This document shows positions 25,712-37,700 of a stretch of 64,000 nt of DNA, piece by piece (positions within the stretch are counted from its first letter, which is position 1; every line of letters begins with the position of its first letter). The DNA comes from Guillardia theta CCMP2712. Lineage: Eukaryota > Cryptophyceae > Pyrenomonadales > Geminigeraceae. The notes under the pieces were generated by a model. The model made no database searches. It saw only the letters and a program-made list of their open reading frames with translations, and was not told the DNA's origin. The DNA lies in assembly GCF_000315625.1 (NCBI RefSeq), contig NW_005434545.1:65669-129668 (forward strand). Direction: 5' to 3'. The translations under genes and the position numbers were made by a program.

Positions 25712-28321
25712 TCACGGGTGTGGAGCGAAGGGGTTTCTGGTGGCGAAGCGAGGAGAGCCTGCGGTTGGAGTCGTCAGGAACTCCCGGCTACCAGCTAGCA
25801 GCGGCGACTGAAGTCCAGCTGGTGCAGGAGAAGCATCTTGTTGCAGCACGAGGATCTGCGGCTTCGCCATGGCAGGCTCCTCTCCCTTCCCTGTCACGCT
25901 CTTCCCATAGCCCGCCAGACCAGAGCCGAAGCCACCCCATGGCAGGGTCGACATTCCGCCTCCCGTCCCTTCTACGGTGTGTGCGCTCGAGGGGTTGTGC
26001 CCTGGTAGCGGCAAGGAGCCAAGCTGTCCTGCCGCGAGATCTCGGAACGGGCTCCTTTTCGGCTGGAAGACGATGATCTCCTCCTCCTCCTCCTCCTCCT
26101 CCTCCTCCTCCTCTTGTGCCTTCCGCTCCTCTTCGCACTCGTTACGGTGCCAGGCAGGAGCCTGTTCCTGATGCTCCATGTTTGTGACCATCATGGCGTC
26201 TCCATCGTGGTGAGCGGAGCTTCCGTGCTGCATCATCATCGGAGGATTCAAGGAGGTTGCAAACAGAGCTGTTTGCTTCGACAGAGAGCCAAGGTCCTCT
26301 TCCTCGTCCACCTGGACCATTTGGTCCCCGAACGTCTCCTCGTTGACCTCATCCTCGTCTGCCCCAGCAAGCCCCCCATAGTCCTTCAGCTCCTCTTCCT
26401 GCTCTACTCCAACGGACGACAGCTTCTCTTCGACTCCTCCGTGCGGGAGGGCCGCATCCTCCACGCTGAAGATCGACTTGACAGGATCATAGAAGGCCAT
26501 AGGGCGAGGCTGAGCCGACAAGCTAAAGAGCAGCTGGGGAAACAAAGGCGGTCAGGGGACCAGCGCTCAAGACTGACCGAGCTCACCTTGAAGACGCGCG
26601 TCAACCTGACCCGGTAGAGAGCTTCATCGTCCTTCAAGGGTTCTGCTCCCACCAGGCTACCGTTCTTCAGACAGTGTCCCAGGCTGTCGAAGTGAGGAGC
26701 TAGAGGCCGGAACCCTGCAGGCACGACGCGTCAGCCATGGTCGTGGTCTCCACGTGCGATGATGGACCTGCGACGTTGAGGTCTTCCGGGAGAAGAACGT
26801 CGGCCCTCTCGCTGCCGAAGTCCACCTTCCCATCGAAGCAATCCTTGGAGATGTTGAACAGGTCAACCAGAATCTCAACCAACATGTTGCGGTCTGAGAG
26901 AAGCTCCTGCCCGACCTCGTCAACCCTCACGAGCCGCAGCGGGTCGTTGAGCTTCTCCCTCGCATGAGAAAACCAGACGCACAACATGGCAACAGGGGCA
27001 ACGTAGTAGGAGCTAGCCAGAGCACGATGAGCGATTCTCGTCGATACCTGCGGGAAAGACCAAAAAATCTTCAAAAACTAGCAGCGGAGAGTCGAGGGTT
27101 GCCTGGAACATGAGCATGTACGCCTTGCTCAGAGCCAGCTGGAAGTCTTGAGGGTCTCCGGGGAGCTTGCTCTCGAGCTGATGGATGCAGAAGATACAAG
27201 AGATCACCTGCATGGCAGAGAAGATTGAGAAACTGCCGCAGCCTCATCGCGCGCAAAGAGAGAGTACCATCTTCATCAACGTCTCCGAAGCGTCGAACTT
27301 AGATTCAAGAACCGACGTCAGGTGCTCGATCAACAACTGCAAGACGATCATGAACTAGTCTAGCAGCACAAGAGGCATGCACACTGACGTTCTGAGCTCG
27401 CTCGTACTCGTGCAAGTCCTTCATGGTGAGTATCATGCTCACCAGCCGAACGAAGATGGTTCCCACGTTCCACAACCTGCTGCTCTCGTCGACAATCTGG
27501 CGCTCGAGCGCCTTCCTGCGAGTGAGGTCCTCGTACTTCTTCTTGTTCTTGTCGAAGACCATCGTCAAGTTCTTGTTCGCCGTCTCAAACGGATCCGAGC
27601 ACAGCAGGGCTCGCGCGTAGTGGTACATGGCAGCGAAGTCATCCTCTTTGTACGTTGCGATCACAGCCAGCTGATTGTGCGGGTTCCCACTGTCATGACA
27701 GAGGAGAGAGGCAAGGCGGTAGAGATCCTCAACCTCCTCCCATCCTCCTTCCCCTCCCTCCTTGTACATCTCCCGGTACCTCGTCAAGTCGCCAAGGTAC
27801 ACCAGCGTTCGATGGCAGCTCATGCGCATCTCCTGCTTCTTCTCGTCGGAGTACAGCGATGGGTCGACCGGGCGAGCTTCGCTGGCAGGAGCAAACTTGA
27901 TTAGCCCTAGGGGAAGCTGACAGACGTGCCAGAGACTCTTGAGGACTCCCATGTAGAATCGGATGATCTCCTCCAGGAATCGGACCAACGCCTTGTTGGT
28001 CGCAGCTAGCACCTGCGCCGCTCGTGCACTCTTTGTGGGGTCGGCCATAGCGGCTTTGCTCCTCATGCTTCGTTTCCGGTACTCATCAATCCGCTTGTAA
28101 ACAACCTGCTTCCACAGGTTCTGCTCGGCTGCGAAAGTCGATCCAGCCCTTCGGTGATCGAAGATCTCTGCCTCGAATCTCTTCAAAGCATCGTTCCTCT
28201 CTCTCCTGTCGTCTCTTTCGTCTCTGTCTTCCGTGTCCCTCCTGTCCCTCTTCTCCCTCTCCTCCTCTCTCCTCCCCATCCCATCCCTCCCCTTCTCCTG
28301 CATCCCTGCTGCCATGTGCAC
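25712..28321 (-). CDS. SMG7/EST1-like nonsense-mediated decay factor
   Basis: A multi-exon minus-strand gene. The N-terminal exon (from 28321, MHMAAGMQEKGRD) has a long Arg/Glu/Asp-rich leader. It then gives the 14-3-3-like/TPR domain with MSCHRTLVYLGDLTRYR and the signature GNPHNQLAVIATYKEDDF, then YHYARALLCSDPFETANKNL. This is the SMG5/6/7-EST1 core. Later exons continue the helical hairpin domain (CIFCIHQLESKLPGD, 27190; ALASSYYVAPVAMLCVWFSH, 27020; FRPLAPHFDSLGHCL, 26710). The last exon (to 25712) has an acidic Glu run followed by IIVFQPKRSPFRD, then a Gly/Pro-rich tail. SMG7 binds phosphorylated UPF1 and promotes decay of its target mRNA. A CTC repeat at 26071-26112 encodes the Glu run. 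MAAGMQEKGRD six bases downstream is an equally good start. Confidence 0.86.
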
Positions 28322-28970
28322 TGTTACTGAGCACCCCTACCCCCATTATATCAACAATCTAGCTTCTCTGGGTGGGTAGTGACCCACCCTTCGAAACTCG
28401 AATTCTCGTTTGGGACTCAGCAGGGTACTCGTTCAAAGTTTTGTAAAGCTGGTGGAGATTGCAGGTAGGGTCATTGATGTACCCACCACTTTTACTGAAA
28501 ATAGTACTAAAACAAGGGGTCAAATGAATCAGTGGGTGGGGTAGGTTTCCATGGATAAGCTAATGTGCGGTGAAGGAATGGAGGGATGCCAAGGTACCAA
28601 CGGAGATGCTGGGCGATGAGCAGGGAGAAGAAGAGAGCGAGGATCATGAAGAAGAACAGAGTGATGATCAGGATCCGGCTAGGAATGAGGGGCGGGAGCA
28701 AGGACAAGTGCAGTGGAAGGAGAGAAAAGGAGGAAAGACACCAGGATGATTTGATAGACAGTGGTCGTATGCTTACTTTCAATGTCATAGGATATTGGGT
28801 GCAGAGGTTTCGTCCCATGTTTACTTTTATCTGAATGCTGGCTGGTTCAAGTGTACGTTTGATGTTAAGTCATGATGCCTTCCCCTTACCCACTACGCCC
28901 CCCACGAGGTTCTAACAAACTCTCTCACAGACAAAGCGATGGTGTAAAGGAAGGCCGCTGCTATCTTGAA
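28322..28970. other. Divergent intergenic region with repeated G-rich promoter-like motif
   Basis: It lies between the SMG7-like start and the lumenal repeat-protein start. It contains CACCCCTACCCCC at 28332-28344 and GTAGGGTCATTGATGTACCC near 28465-28484. Both have close relatives in other intergenic gaps of the window. A hydrophobic minus-strand open frame at 28507-28818 was not accepted as a gene. Confidence 0.5.
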
Positions 28971-31000
28971 ATGTGGACTAGACAAGCGATCTTTGCTTGC
29001 TTGCTTGCTCTCAACATTTGGGGGGTGGAAGCGTTTTCATTGAGCCTCTATTTCACAGCGAGGAGAACAGTCGCATCAAGCGGGGTATCCAGGTAGGGAC
29101 TCATCGTGACTCATCACTCCGACTCGCTCTCTTATCCTTCATGTGTGTAGGTTGCTCGACCAGAAGTCCACCTGTTGTCTTGCTGCCAGCCACTACCCAC
29201 TGCCGGGTGATCATGGGGGTTTATCGAACGATGCCATGACATGTCAGGTGTGTGTAGGATGCAGGGGAAGCTACACACACCCTTACAAGCAGCTGGCACC
29301 TCAGTCGGAAGGCTCTGAAGAATGTCAGACATGGAAAGTCCTGCAAAGGTTGCCGGACCAGAGGGCATGCGCTGGGCTGTTCCTGAAAACGCTCTTCCTG
29401 CTCCTCCTCGTTCTTTCTCCCTTACCGAACATCGCCGATGCTCACCCGGTGCTGATTGCTTGTGGAGAAGCTGAGATGTCTTTGCTCACAAAATCACAGT
29501 CGGGGAACATATGGGGACATGGCGCCGGAGCCCTGACTGCCGCTGGCTCGAACAAGCTATGGAATGAACTCTCGGAGACGGTCAGTCTGCTAAGGCCATG
29601 GTTTCTGCTGACACGTGTGTGTTTGTTTGTGCAGGAATTGGAAGCTGCTTCGAAGCTTGGATATGATGAGCTGACTTGGGACCTGGTGAGATAGTCTGTC
29701 CTCTGCGTGACATCTGCTCTGGTGATGATGATTCCCAGGACGGCAAGGTGCCCGTGGATCGACTTCTATGGAAAGACTTGACAAGGGTACGATTGAACAA
29801 TAGCTGTTTGTGCTTGCAAGAGAGATGAGATGTGTCACTTTGAGATGGCAGAGTCAACAAGAGGCGGCCAAGGTCTTGAACTTCAACCAAAAATTCTGGG
29901 ATGAGGATGTCTTTGTGGATATCTACGAGCGAAGGTGGACTTATCTTTTGCTTCTTCGTTCAAGTCTCCCCTGAAGAGCTCGTGACCTCTCCACCTTCTC
30001 AGTTGGAACGAGTTGACAGAGGAGCAGAAGAAGGCGGCAAAGGTCTTGGGGTACTTCGATTTATGCGCTGCTTGCAGATGATGTGCGTTGTTAGGTACAA
30101 GAAATCTTCTTGGAACAAGAACCTGGATGTCTGGAGCGATACTGTGAGTTGGAAGCAGCTAAACGCGAAGCAGAAAGAAGCTGCAGGTACAGACTGATCG
30201 TCCATTCTTTTCTGTCTGGTGACTGCTTGATCCAGGTATCATCGGATACACGGAGAAGGAATGGAATGAGTCGAGGCATGTCTACGACAAGGAATGGGTA
30301 AGACTCTGACATATTCCTCGTGATCATGACGCCTTGCTGATTTCTGGCTCCAGAATCAGCTGAGCCCTCAGCAGAAGGAAGCTGCCAAGACTCTTGGGTA
30401 CACCGTGAAGTAGGTGGTGGTAGACTAGAGCTCATGTCGATTGACAAGGAAGTTCAGGAGGTGGAATGAAAATCAGCATGTATGGAGCGACGATGTGTTG
30501 TGGAAGCAGCTCAACGACAAGCAGAAGAAAGCCGCACACGCGCTGGGTACGCGACAAACTTGAATGGGTTAGATGTGCCATAGAAGGTTAATATGCAAAC
30601 AGGATTCAACGAGATCTCATGGGATCGGGCCACCAAGACAGGGTATTTTGTACCAATTTCATTTCCTTCAAGTCTCTCACTACCCCATCAGCTCTCACTC
30701 GTATGATCGTGAAGAAACTCGCAAGAAGCAGGAAAGACAATCTTGGCTGGTACGTGTGCAGACACAGATCCAGATCCCGAACTGACACCTCAATGTGGAG
30801 GTGGTAAGATGGAAAAGCTGGATCTGGAAACAGACTATTGGTAAGTGGTCTTAAGCACTGAGACGCTGTTGTGATGAATAAGAACAGGAAAGAAGTACTG
30901 CTGGGTGCGAGGAGCTGTTGGCGGTAACTGGGTTCGCAAGATTGTCGGAGAGCAATATGATTTCTTCAGGGGGTCAAAATACTGCAATTATCCGAATTGA
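28971..31000 (+). CDS. Probable thylakoid-lumen protein with six W-L-Q-AA-LGY repeats
   Basis: Exon 1 (ATG 28971) encodes a signal peptide ending GVEA|FSLSLYFTARR, a Phe at +1 followed by a basic Ser/Thr stretch, as in plastid preproteins of algae with secondary red plastids. A second hydrophobic segment (KTLFLLLLVLSPLPNIADA, about 29387) ends in an Ala-x-Ala site, suggesting thylakoid transfer. Then come six ~35-residue repeats of the form W-x-x-L-x-x-x-Q-x-x-AA-x-x-LGY-x-x-x-x-W: LWNELSETELEAASKLGY, WKDLTRSQQEAAKVLNF, WNELTEEQKKAAKVLGY, WKQLNAKQKEAAGIIGY, WNQLSPQQKEAAKTLGY and WKQLNDKQKKAAHALGF. Most repeats are split by introns at the same places (before the first W and at LG|Y). The last exon gives CWVRGAVGGNWVRKIVGEQ and ends at 31000. 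Exons at 30640-30830, and whether 29147-29350 is coding, are unsettled. Function unknown. Confidence 0.72.
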
Positions 31001-31151
31001 TGACCAGTTGCCTTTATGCCACGTCCTGCCCAGATGCGTGGCGGAGTGGATTGTAATCTAATTCGATGACGCCAAAGGAATCCAGTGTAAAAATGTAAGG
31101 TCGAGTAATACAGCAAAAACAGGGTACAAGAACGAGCATCGTGCTTCATCT

Positions 31152-31679
31152 CTAGTCGAGCTCCTTCCCACCCGCTGGCCAGGTGATCGATCTCAATATT
31201 TTAGTGCTGCATTGGATGTCCTTGGGCAGCTGGACTACCGTTGGAAACGGAGTTTTGCCGAAGCTTCTCACCTCTTGATCGCACGAGTTTCCTCTCACTC
31301 TCAGTGTCGGCCGTACACACGGTGACAGGAGAGGAGGAAGACAATACGTCTCCGGCCAGGACAGCACACATTTGCGCTGGGAAGGGGTCACAAGCCCAGC
31401 AGCCTGTCGTGCCTCCCAGTACCCTTGCCGAACAGCAGGAGCAAGCGAGTGCTCAATTATGTCCGCCGAACAGAGACGGAGGAGACTTTCGGTTCCACGC
31501 AGGGAATGGCCCAGAGCTATGCACAAGAAGATATCGCTCAGATCCGTGTTTTCAAACAAGTCCTGCTCGGCCTCTTTCAAGCTGCTTGAGGTATCATCCC
31601 TCGCAATAGTTGTCAAGCTGCTTGAGGAGGCTCCTGCACCGTCAATACCGGTGGAAATAGATATTGAAAGAAGCTGCAT
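31152..31679 (-). CDS. Possible 175-residue orphan protein
   Basis: An uninterrupted minus-strand frame (start ATG 31679) of ordinary-looking composition: a Ser/Thr-rich N-terminus, an acidic helix (SLKEAEQDLFENTDLSDIF), a mixed middle with Cys, Trp and Pro, and a C-terminus ending WPAGGKELD. It resembles nothing I recognise. It lies in the gap between the lumenal repeat protein and the kinase, and an overlapping plus-strand frame is also open, so it may be spurious. Confidence 0.3.
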   Translation of the reverse strand: MQLLSISISTGIDGAGASSSSLTTIARDDTSSSLKEAEQDLFENTDLSDIFLCIALGHSLRGTESLLRLCSADIIEHSLAPAVRQGYWEARQAAGLVTPSQRKCVLSWPETYCLPPLLSPCVRPTLRVRGNSCDQEVRSFGKTPFPTVVQLPKDIQCSTKILRSITWPAGGKELD

Positions 31680-32433
31680 GTGAGGCGAAATTCAAAGAAT
31701 ACAATCCCGTGTGGATTTAAACGAGGGCAGGAGGGAAGGAGAACAAGAGCTGAAGCGCCTGAAAGGGAACGTAGAGGAGGAGAGAGCTTCTTGTCAACTT
31801 TGATGGAGGAGAAGGAGAAGGATGTGAAGTCAGTGAGAGGAAGGAGGGAAGCAAGAGGATGGGGGAGGAGCAGCGAAGTATCCCTTAACAGCGCATGCAA
31901 CTGCACAGTGACCGATAGGGCGGGAAGTCAACAAGTGAGATTATAGCTCTAGCGGACAGAAGGAGGGGTGGTATCAGTGTGGGGGGTGAGATACTGAAAG
32001 ACCATCAAGAATGTAGGGTGGTCATTGGTCTTGAAGTGGGTAGTGTTGAATGAGAAGGGGGTAGGGGTTATCCACGGGACAAAAGCGTGCAGGGAAGGGC
32101 TTGCAGGGGGGCAAGGGAACATGTGGGGGTGGTAGGATATCGATGATAGGGTGGGGTGGATGGATGGTGAAATATGCTAGGGGTGGTACCAGATCCCCGG
32201 ACTTGAGGGAAGTGCAGGGGTACTCAAGTAGAGAAAAAGAGGGTAGGGGTCATTGAATATACTTTTGGGGGTAGGGGTGCACTTGGAGTGAAGGCGGGAA
32301 ATCCCACGGGAATCTCCAGGAATCTGAGGGAATCTCAGGTCTGGCGGGCATGAGCGGGGATGAACCCAAGTGAATGAGGGGGATGAGTAGGGGCGGGGAG
32401 GGATGAGGGGCAAGCTTAGAATTATTCGCTCCC
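31680..32433. other. G-rich intergenic region upstream of the kinase
   Basis: Strongly strand-asymmetric: the plus strand is G/A/T-rich with many GGGTGG and GGGGTAGGGG runs (for example 32057-32069, 32241-32250, 32267-32279) and is poor in C. It also holds GTAGGGGTCATTGAATATAC (32243-32262), which is close to an element near 28465. No credible exon was seen. It probably contains the kinase promoter. Confidence 0.45.
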
Positions 32434-34660
32434 ATGGCCTGTTGGACGTTATTGGCGGCCCTCGCCGTGTCGACGGCGAGAGGATGGGAGATGCGAGGAG
32501 AAGCGGGAGAGAAGGCCTGCGAGATGAGAGGAGGAAGAAGTACAGGGAGAGGATGCGACGTGGGAGCGGTGAGGGACCGAGGAGGCGCAGGAGACATGGG
32601 TCTCGGTGTGGGGAAGGAGGAAGGGGTGGGGGCTGGCGCACAGGATGTAAGGCGAAAGTTTGGAGGAAGGAAGTGGGTGGTTCATATGAGTACATCATAC
32701 ATTGAGAGGAAGTGGTTGATCATATCTGCATGCGGATTGATCATCGTTGTTTCCCTTGCCGTCTACTGGCAGTACGTGAAAGACTTCATGCCCCCGCTCT
32801 GGGCAGCGCCGATGGTGGCGCTCATCCTCATGGTGGGCTCGTTGTACGATGTCGAGTCCTCGAACATGCTGAATGAGTTTCTGGCGTTCATCATCGGGAT
32901 GGTTGTGTATGCTCTCACCAGGACGATCACGAAGAAGAAGGTCCTCAGCGACAGGCTGTGTCACTGCAGGCTGTGCAACCGGGAGCTCCACCAGCTCGAC
33001 CTGCTGGGCTCTGGCAACTTCGGGTCTGTGTACAAGGCGAGAACAACCTTCCGGGCGTCAGAGGGAGCTAAGATAACCTGCGTCGTCAAGAAGGTCAAAG
33101 TCGACTTGGAGCATGATATCAACGATGCCAGCGAGGCGCTGCAGGAGGTGAAGAGCTTGATCAAGCTGGACTCTCACCCGTTCATCGTCGCCTACATGGA
33201 CGTCTGGCTGCACCGAGACAACCCGGCCAACGCCTTCATCCCCCCTACAACAGAGTTGTGCTTGATGATGGAGTTCTGTCCCAACGGGGACTTGTTCGAC
33301 CGCCTTGAGAAGTTGAGGGAGAGCGAGGGTGACGAGGCTGAGAAGTTGACCGTGAACAAGATCATGACATGGTTTGCTCAGCTCACTGATGCTGTCCAAT
33401 TCTTCCACAGCAAAGGCATCACGCACTGCGACCTCAAGCTCGAGAACATCTTCTTGACGGAGGACGACAACGTCAAGGTCGGAGACTTTGGCCTCTCCCT
33501 GCAGTTGAGGAAACGATACTCAGCGCTAGATGCATCGAGCAAGGACAAGAAGTCACCCAAGGCAACTTCAAGTCGAGCAGCAAGACAGGCAAGGCGACCG
33601 GATGTGGACATGTGGGGGTCGACAAACATGAGCTCTCGAGGTACCCCGGACTACATGGCGCCGGAGTGCTGGCACGACAACTCCAAGTACACGTCCAAGG
33701 TGGATGTCTGGAGTGTCGGGGTGATCCTGTACATCATGCTCACGGGCAAGACTCCTCTGCACCACCTGGACCACGGGGACGACGAAATCTTCCTGGGAGA
33801 GCTGCTATATGATGAGGAGATGCGGCGGCGGTACGACTACGACAAAGAGCTCGAGGTCGCCCTCCGTCTCGTCTCGCAGAAGAACTTGCAAGGAGCCATC
33901 CGGCACATGCTCCGGCCAGAGCCCGCAGACCGACCGATGATGAAGCAAGTGATGGGCGAGCTGAAGCTGTGGAGGTACCTCAACGAGAGCCGAGGGGCGC
34001 CGCGAGGGAAGAAGCGATCGAAGCATGGGGCCTCCTCGTCGCAGATCGACTCGGCAGCTGCGTTCGCTCATCGAGTCTTCGATGGAGTGGTGAGGAGATG
34101 CAGCGTGACATGAAAGAACTTGAGACTGACTCTCCCTCTCCTTCTCCTCTCCTCCTCCTTCCCTTCTCCCTCTCCTTCCCTCCTCCCTCCCTCTTCCTTC
34201 TTCCTCCATTCCCTTCTCCCTCTCCCTCCCTCTATCTGTTGCACGCTGTTCGTGCCTCCTTCTGCTTTGCTCCTCGTTCCCTCTCCGTCCTCTTCTTTCA
34301 TCGTCTCGTGATCCCACAGGCCTCGGCAAGCGCCAAGGTCTTCAACGTAGTAAGTGGAGGAGTCAGCAGGAAGAGCGACGTGAAGAGGTGAGGAGGTGGG
34401 GGAATCGCGCAGCTGACCACCAATGGCAGCGCGTCGGAGAGGGCGGCAAGAGCAAGAGACGGGCTGATCAGGAAGGGACCCATCCGAAAAGAAAGGTAGA
34501 GGAGGGAGAAGCAGGGAGAAGCAGGGAGGAGGGAGGGAGGAGGGAGGGAGGAGGGAGGGAGGCAGTGGGAGGCAGTGTTGGAGAGAGGGGGCATGGGCCT
34601 GTCTCATGTGACCTCAGGATCCGTCGGAGGGCGAAGAATGAGAACAAGACAGAGGGTTGA
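32434..34660 (+). CDS. Membrane-linked protein kinase with HCD catalytic loop
   Basis: Main exon 32434 to about 34090, then three small exons (ASASAKVFNVVSGGVSRKS; ASERAARARDGLIRKG; IRRRAKNENKTEG) ending at TGA 34658-34660. The splice phases agree. A plausible alternative start is ATG near 32689 (MSTSYIERKWLII). Near the N-terminus are hydrophobic helices (IISACGLIIVVSLAVYW, PMVALILMVGSLY, FLAFIIGMVVYAL), so the kinase is probably membrane-tethered. The kinase domain has LGSGNFGSVYKA (Gly loop), VVKKVK (Lys), EVKSLIKL (Glu), ITHCDLKLENIF (catalytic loop), VGDFGLSL (DFG), GTPDYMAPECW (P+1/APE) and KVDVWSVGVILYIMLTGK. It therefore looks active, but the usual HRD Arg is Cys. Family is closest in feel to NEK/CAMK-like Ser/Thr kinases, not assigned further. 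AATAAA at 34755 may be its poly(A) signal. Confidence 0.85.
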
Positions 34661-34773
34661 GCAGGAGGGCAGCCTGGGATCGCAAAGATAACATTCGTAT
34701 GTACAACAAACATGATGCTTCGCATGTCCGGCATGGACCAGATGAACATCGCAGAATAAATGAACATGTCCCC

Positions 34774-37700
34774 TCACGTCTCATCCCGGTCCGGCCCGGC
34801 ATGCACTCGGCTGCGAGACTCGGCGGAGTCGAGGAATCGAATCGCTACCTCAATCTGCTCCTCGAGGGACTTGAAGATCAGGTCCATGACCCCTGCCACC
34901 TTCCTCTCCAGCCCCTCGATCTTGAGCTCCTCGTACTCCTCCTCCTTGCGCTTGCAGGAGGAGGCGTCGAAGGCGTAGATGACGGAGATGACAATGCCTG
35001 GTGACATCTGTGAGGACCAGAAGAGCAGGCAGGAGACGACAGACCGCAGTTCACAGCAGCAGCAGCAGCATCGTAGGGATCCGTGAACGCTTGGAAGGCA
35101 ACGAAGAGGAAGACAAGGGCGAGGGTGACGACAGAGGAGTAGAGGAAGGTTGCGACGAGAATCTTGAAGTCAGAGAGACTGAAGTCAGAGAGAGCCTGTG
35201 ACATCTCGTCATGCACGACAAAAGAGCGAGGTAGAGAAGCAGAAGAAGGAAGGATGGATGGAAGGAAGGAAGGGAGGAGGGAAGGAGGAGAACAAGGAGG
35301 AGAATAATGGGGAGGAGGAAGCGAGGAGAATCAGGAGAATGAGGAGATTTCGAACCTGCGCTAGATTCTGCTTCGTGGCGAACTCGAGTAGGGTGGGGCT
35401 AACGGAGATCTGTGACTTCCGCTGCTCGATCCTGACCTTGATCGCCTGCTTGACCCGCCATTGGAACTGCGTCAGCCGGATCCAGTAGCGCAGCGACGTC
35501 ACGGCAACTCCGACGATTGCGATGAGGTAAGGTGAGATCTTCCGGGGCAGGACCATGGTCCCGAAGAAGATCCAGATCCCGTTGAGGAGGAGGAGGAAGA
35601 TGGAGAGGAGGGACAGAACGAAGTACGAGATGGTAAAGGCGAACCTGACGAGCTTCCAGATGAGCGCATGCTGGGGCATCGAGAGGTAGAAGGAGGAGAG
35701 CTCGATGGCAGCCACGAGCATCTGGGTGTAGGCGAGGGCGTCGAGGATGACGGGGAAGAGGTTGGCCTCCTGTGCGCACTTGCACTTGTTGGGGGCAAAC
35801 TCACACCTGGTGGTGGACATTCCCATCTTGATCTCAGCGCTGGTTTTCATCACATACCTCAACAGACAAGTCAGACGCCGCTGGTTCATACCCTCTCCTG
35901 CCTCACCAGCTCGGCATGCTTGCGATGGTCATGAACACGATGGCGTCGATGATCTTCCTCTGCAAGCTCTTGGACCTCCCGCTCTGTCGGCAGCTACGTC
36001 AGCACAGGCCTGCACCTTGCAAGGCGATCTCACCGGAACCGCCAGACCCTCGAGAACGTTGAAGAAGCCGGTCTTGGAGATCGTCTCCTCCTGCTCCTCC
36101 TTGCTGTACACAATCGTTGCTCGCTCCCTCCAGATCTCATCCTCGTCCCTCGTCCTCCCATCCTTGCGGACCCGACGGATCTCGTCCAAGAGCACGCTCA
36201 GCCCCTTCATGTCGTAGAGAATCTCCTTGCGCAGCTTCAGGATCCCCCGGTACCCCCAGGCTGTGAAAAGCCCCGTCCCCAGAGCTGCGAGGAGGAAGGC
36301 GATGGAGCCGCTGAGGATGTAGAAGGAAGTGATGGACTCGTACATAGCCGGGTCCAGCGGCGTCACGCCGATCTGGTTCGTCTTGGGGTCCAGCTTGAAC
36401 ACCTTGGCGTTGCCGACTGTCGGGCGGAAGACGAGGAGGGAGGTAGGAGGAAGAATCCTAGAGCTGCCCGGGGGCCAAGTCTGGAGCACTTCGATGATCA
36501 TAGACCGCATCGTTATGAGCCGCTTCGTGAAGTTGCTCCCCTGGCTCACCACAGCTGGGCAGAAGCCCGGGTCCAGCTGCATGCTCACCCCGTCGCGCGC
36601 CGGGTGCAGAAGGAAGGAGGTAAGGATGTCCGTGAGCCACTCAGGGATGACGAGGTACCTGGGGCCCTCGATCCACAGGAACTCTCCGTCGATGGACTCA
36701 GGGGCGCCAGGGCCGGTGAGGCGGATGGAGAACCAGGGGACGAGCGGGCGCTTCTTGCCTTCGATGTGGAACTTGCGGTCGATCAAGTTCATGTCCTGCT
36801 CCACGATGTTGGACTTGACGAGCGTGCTGACGTCCCTCGAGACGGCCTCTGGCGGGTTCCCCTGGTACGACGAGACGCTGGGGACTGCCATCGCACGTCA
36901 GTACTGACCCAGCACCCACCCCAGCTGGAGCCTACCTGTGAAGTCTGTCAGGGCCGCCAGGGAGATCTGTCCCGAGATCGAGGTGAAGTTCCAGATCTGA
37001 TCCAAGTTGCCTGACTTCCAGGGCATCGTGACCGGGTTGATGCAGATGCCGCAGAGAGGCTGGTTGACGATGGGAAAGAGATCCGCCTGCATGCCGAGTC
37101 TCAGCCATCACATGTTTCACGTGGGGGGAAGGGGAGGGAGAATTGTCGGCAGGACGGGGCTGGAGACACGAGGAGCAGGTCAAACCTTTGCATAGCCATG
37201 GCAAAACTTGAGGCAGCACTTGCCCGCAACGTCGCAACTGAGAGTAGGCGGTCAGAGACAAGAGCGCGACCACAGCCGTACGTTCTTACTTGGCTTGGAC
37301 GGGAACGATGGTGGAGCCGTCGAGCGGGGAGATGCGGCTGTGACTGGTGAAAGCAACCATCTCACAGGCGGGCTTGCAGAGACACTGTAGGCTGTCAGTC
37401 TGAGTGCAGGCTTTGCGATCGATGCATCCAGGGACGGTGGAGGTTTTGTTGATGGCGCAACGAGGACAAGGGTAGCGGTAGAGGTTGGGGCAGAAGTCAG
37501 CGGGAGGGCTCATGGCAGAGCCAAGAATCTTCACAGGGGCCTTGGAGCCGCTGGTGTCAAGGTAGTCGCACGTTGTCTCGCAGGAGTCCTGGAGGTACAG
37601 AGACCCTTGCGCTGCTGATAGGCAGACCTTGTTACCCGACTTCTGCCAGTACTGGATGGAGGTAGAGCGGGTAGTCGTGACGACGAAGTCAGCCGTGATG

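Noticed and set aside
28507-28818. Hydrophobic 103-residue minus-strand frame
   Set aside because: It is intergenic A/G-rich DNA read in antisense, with no splice partners or conserved motif.
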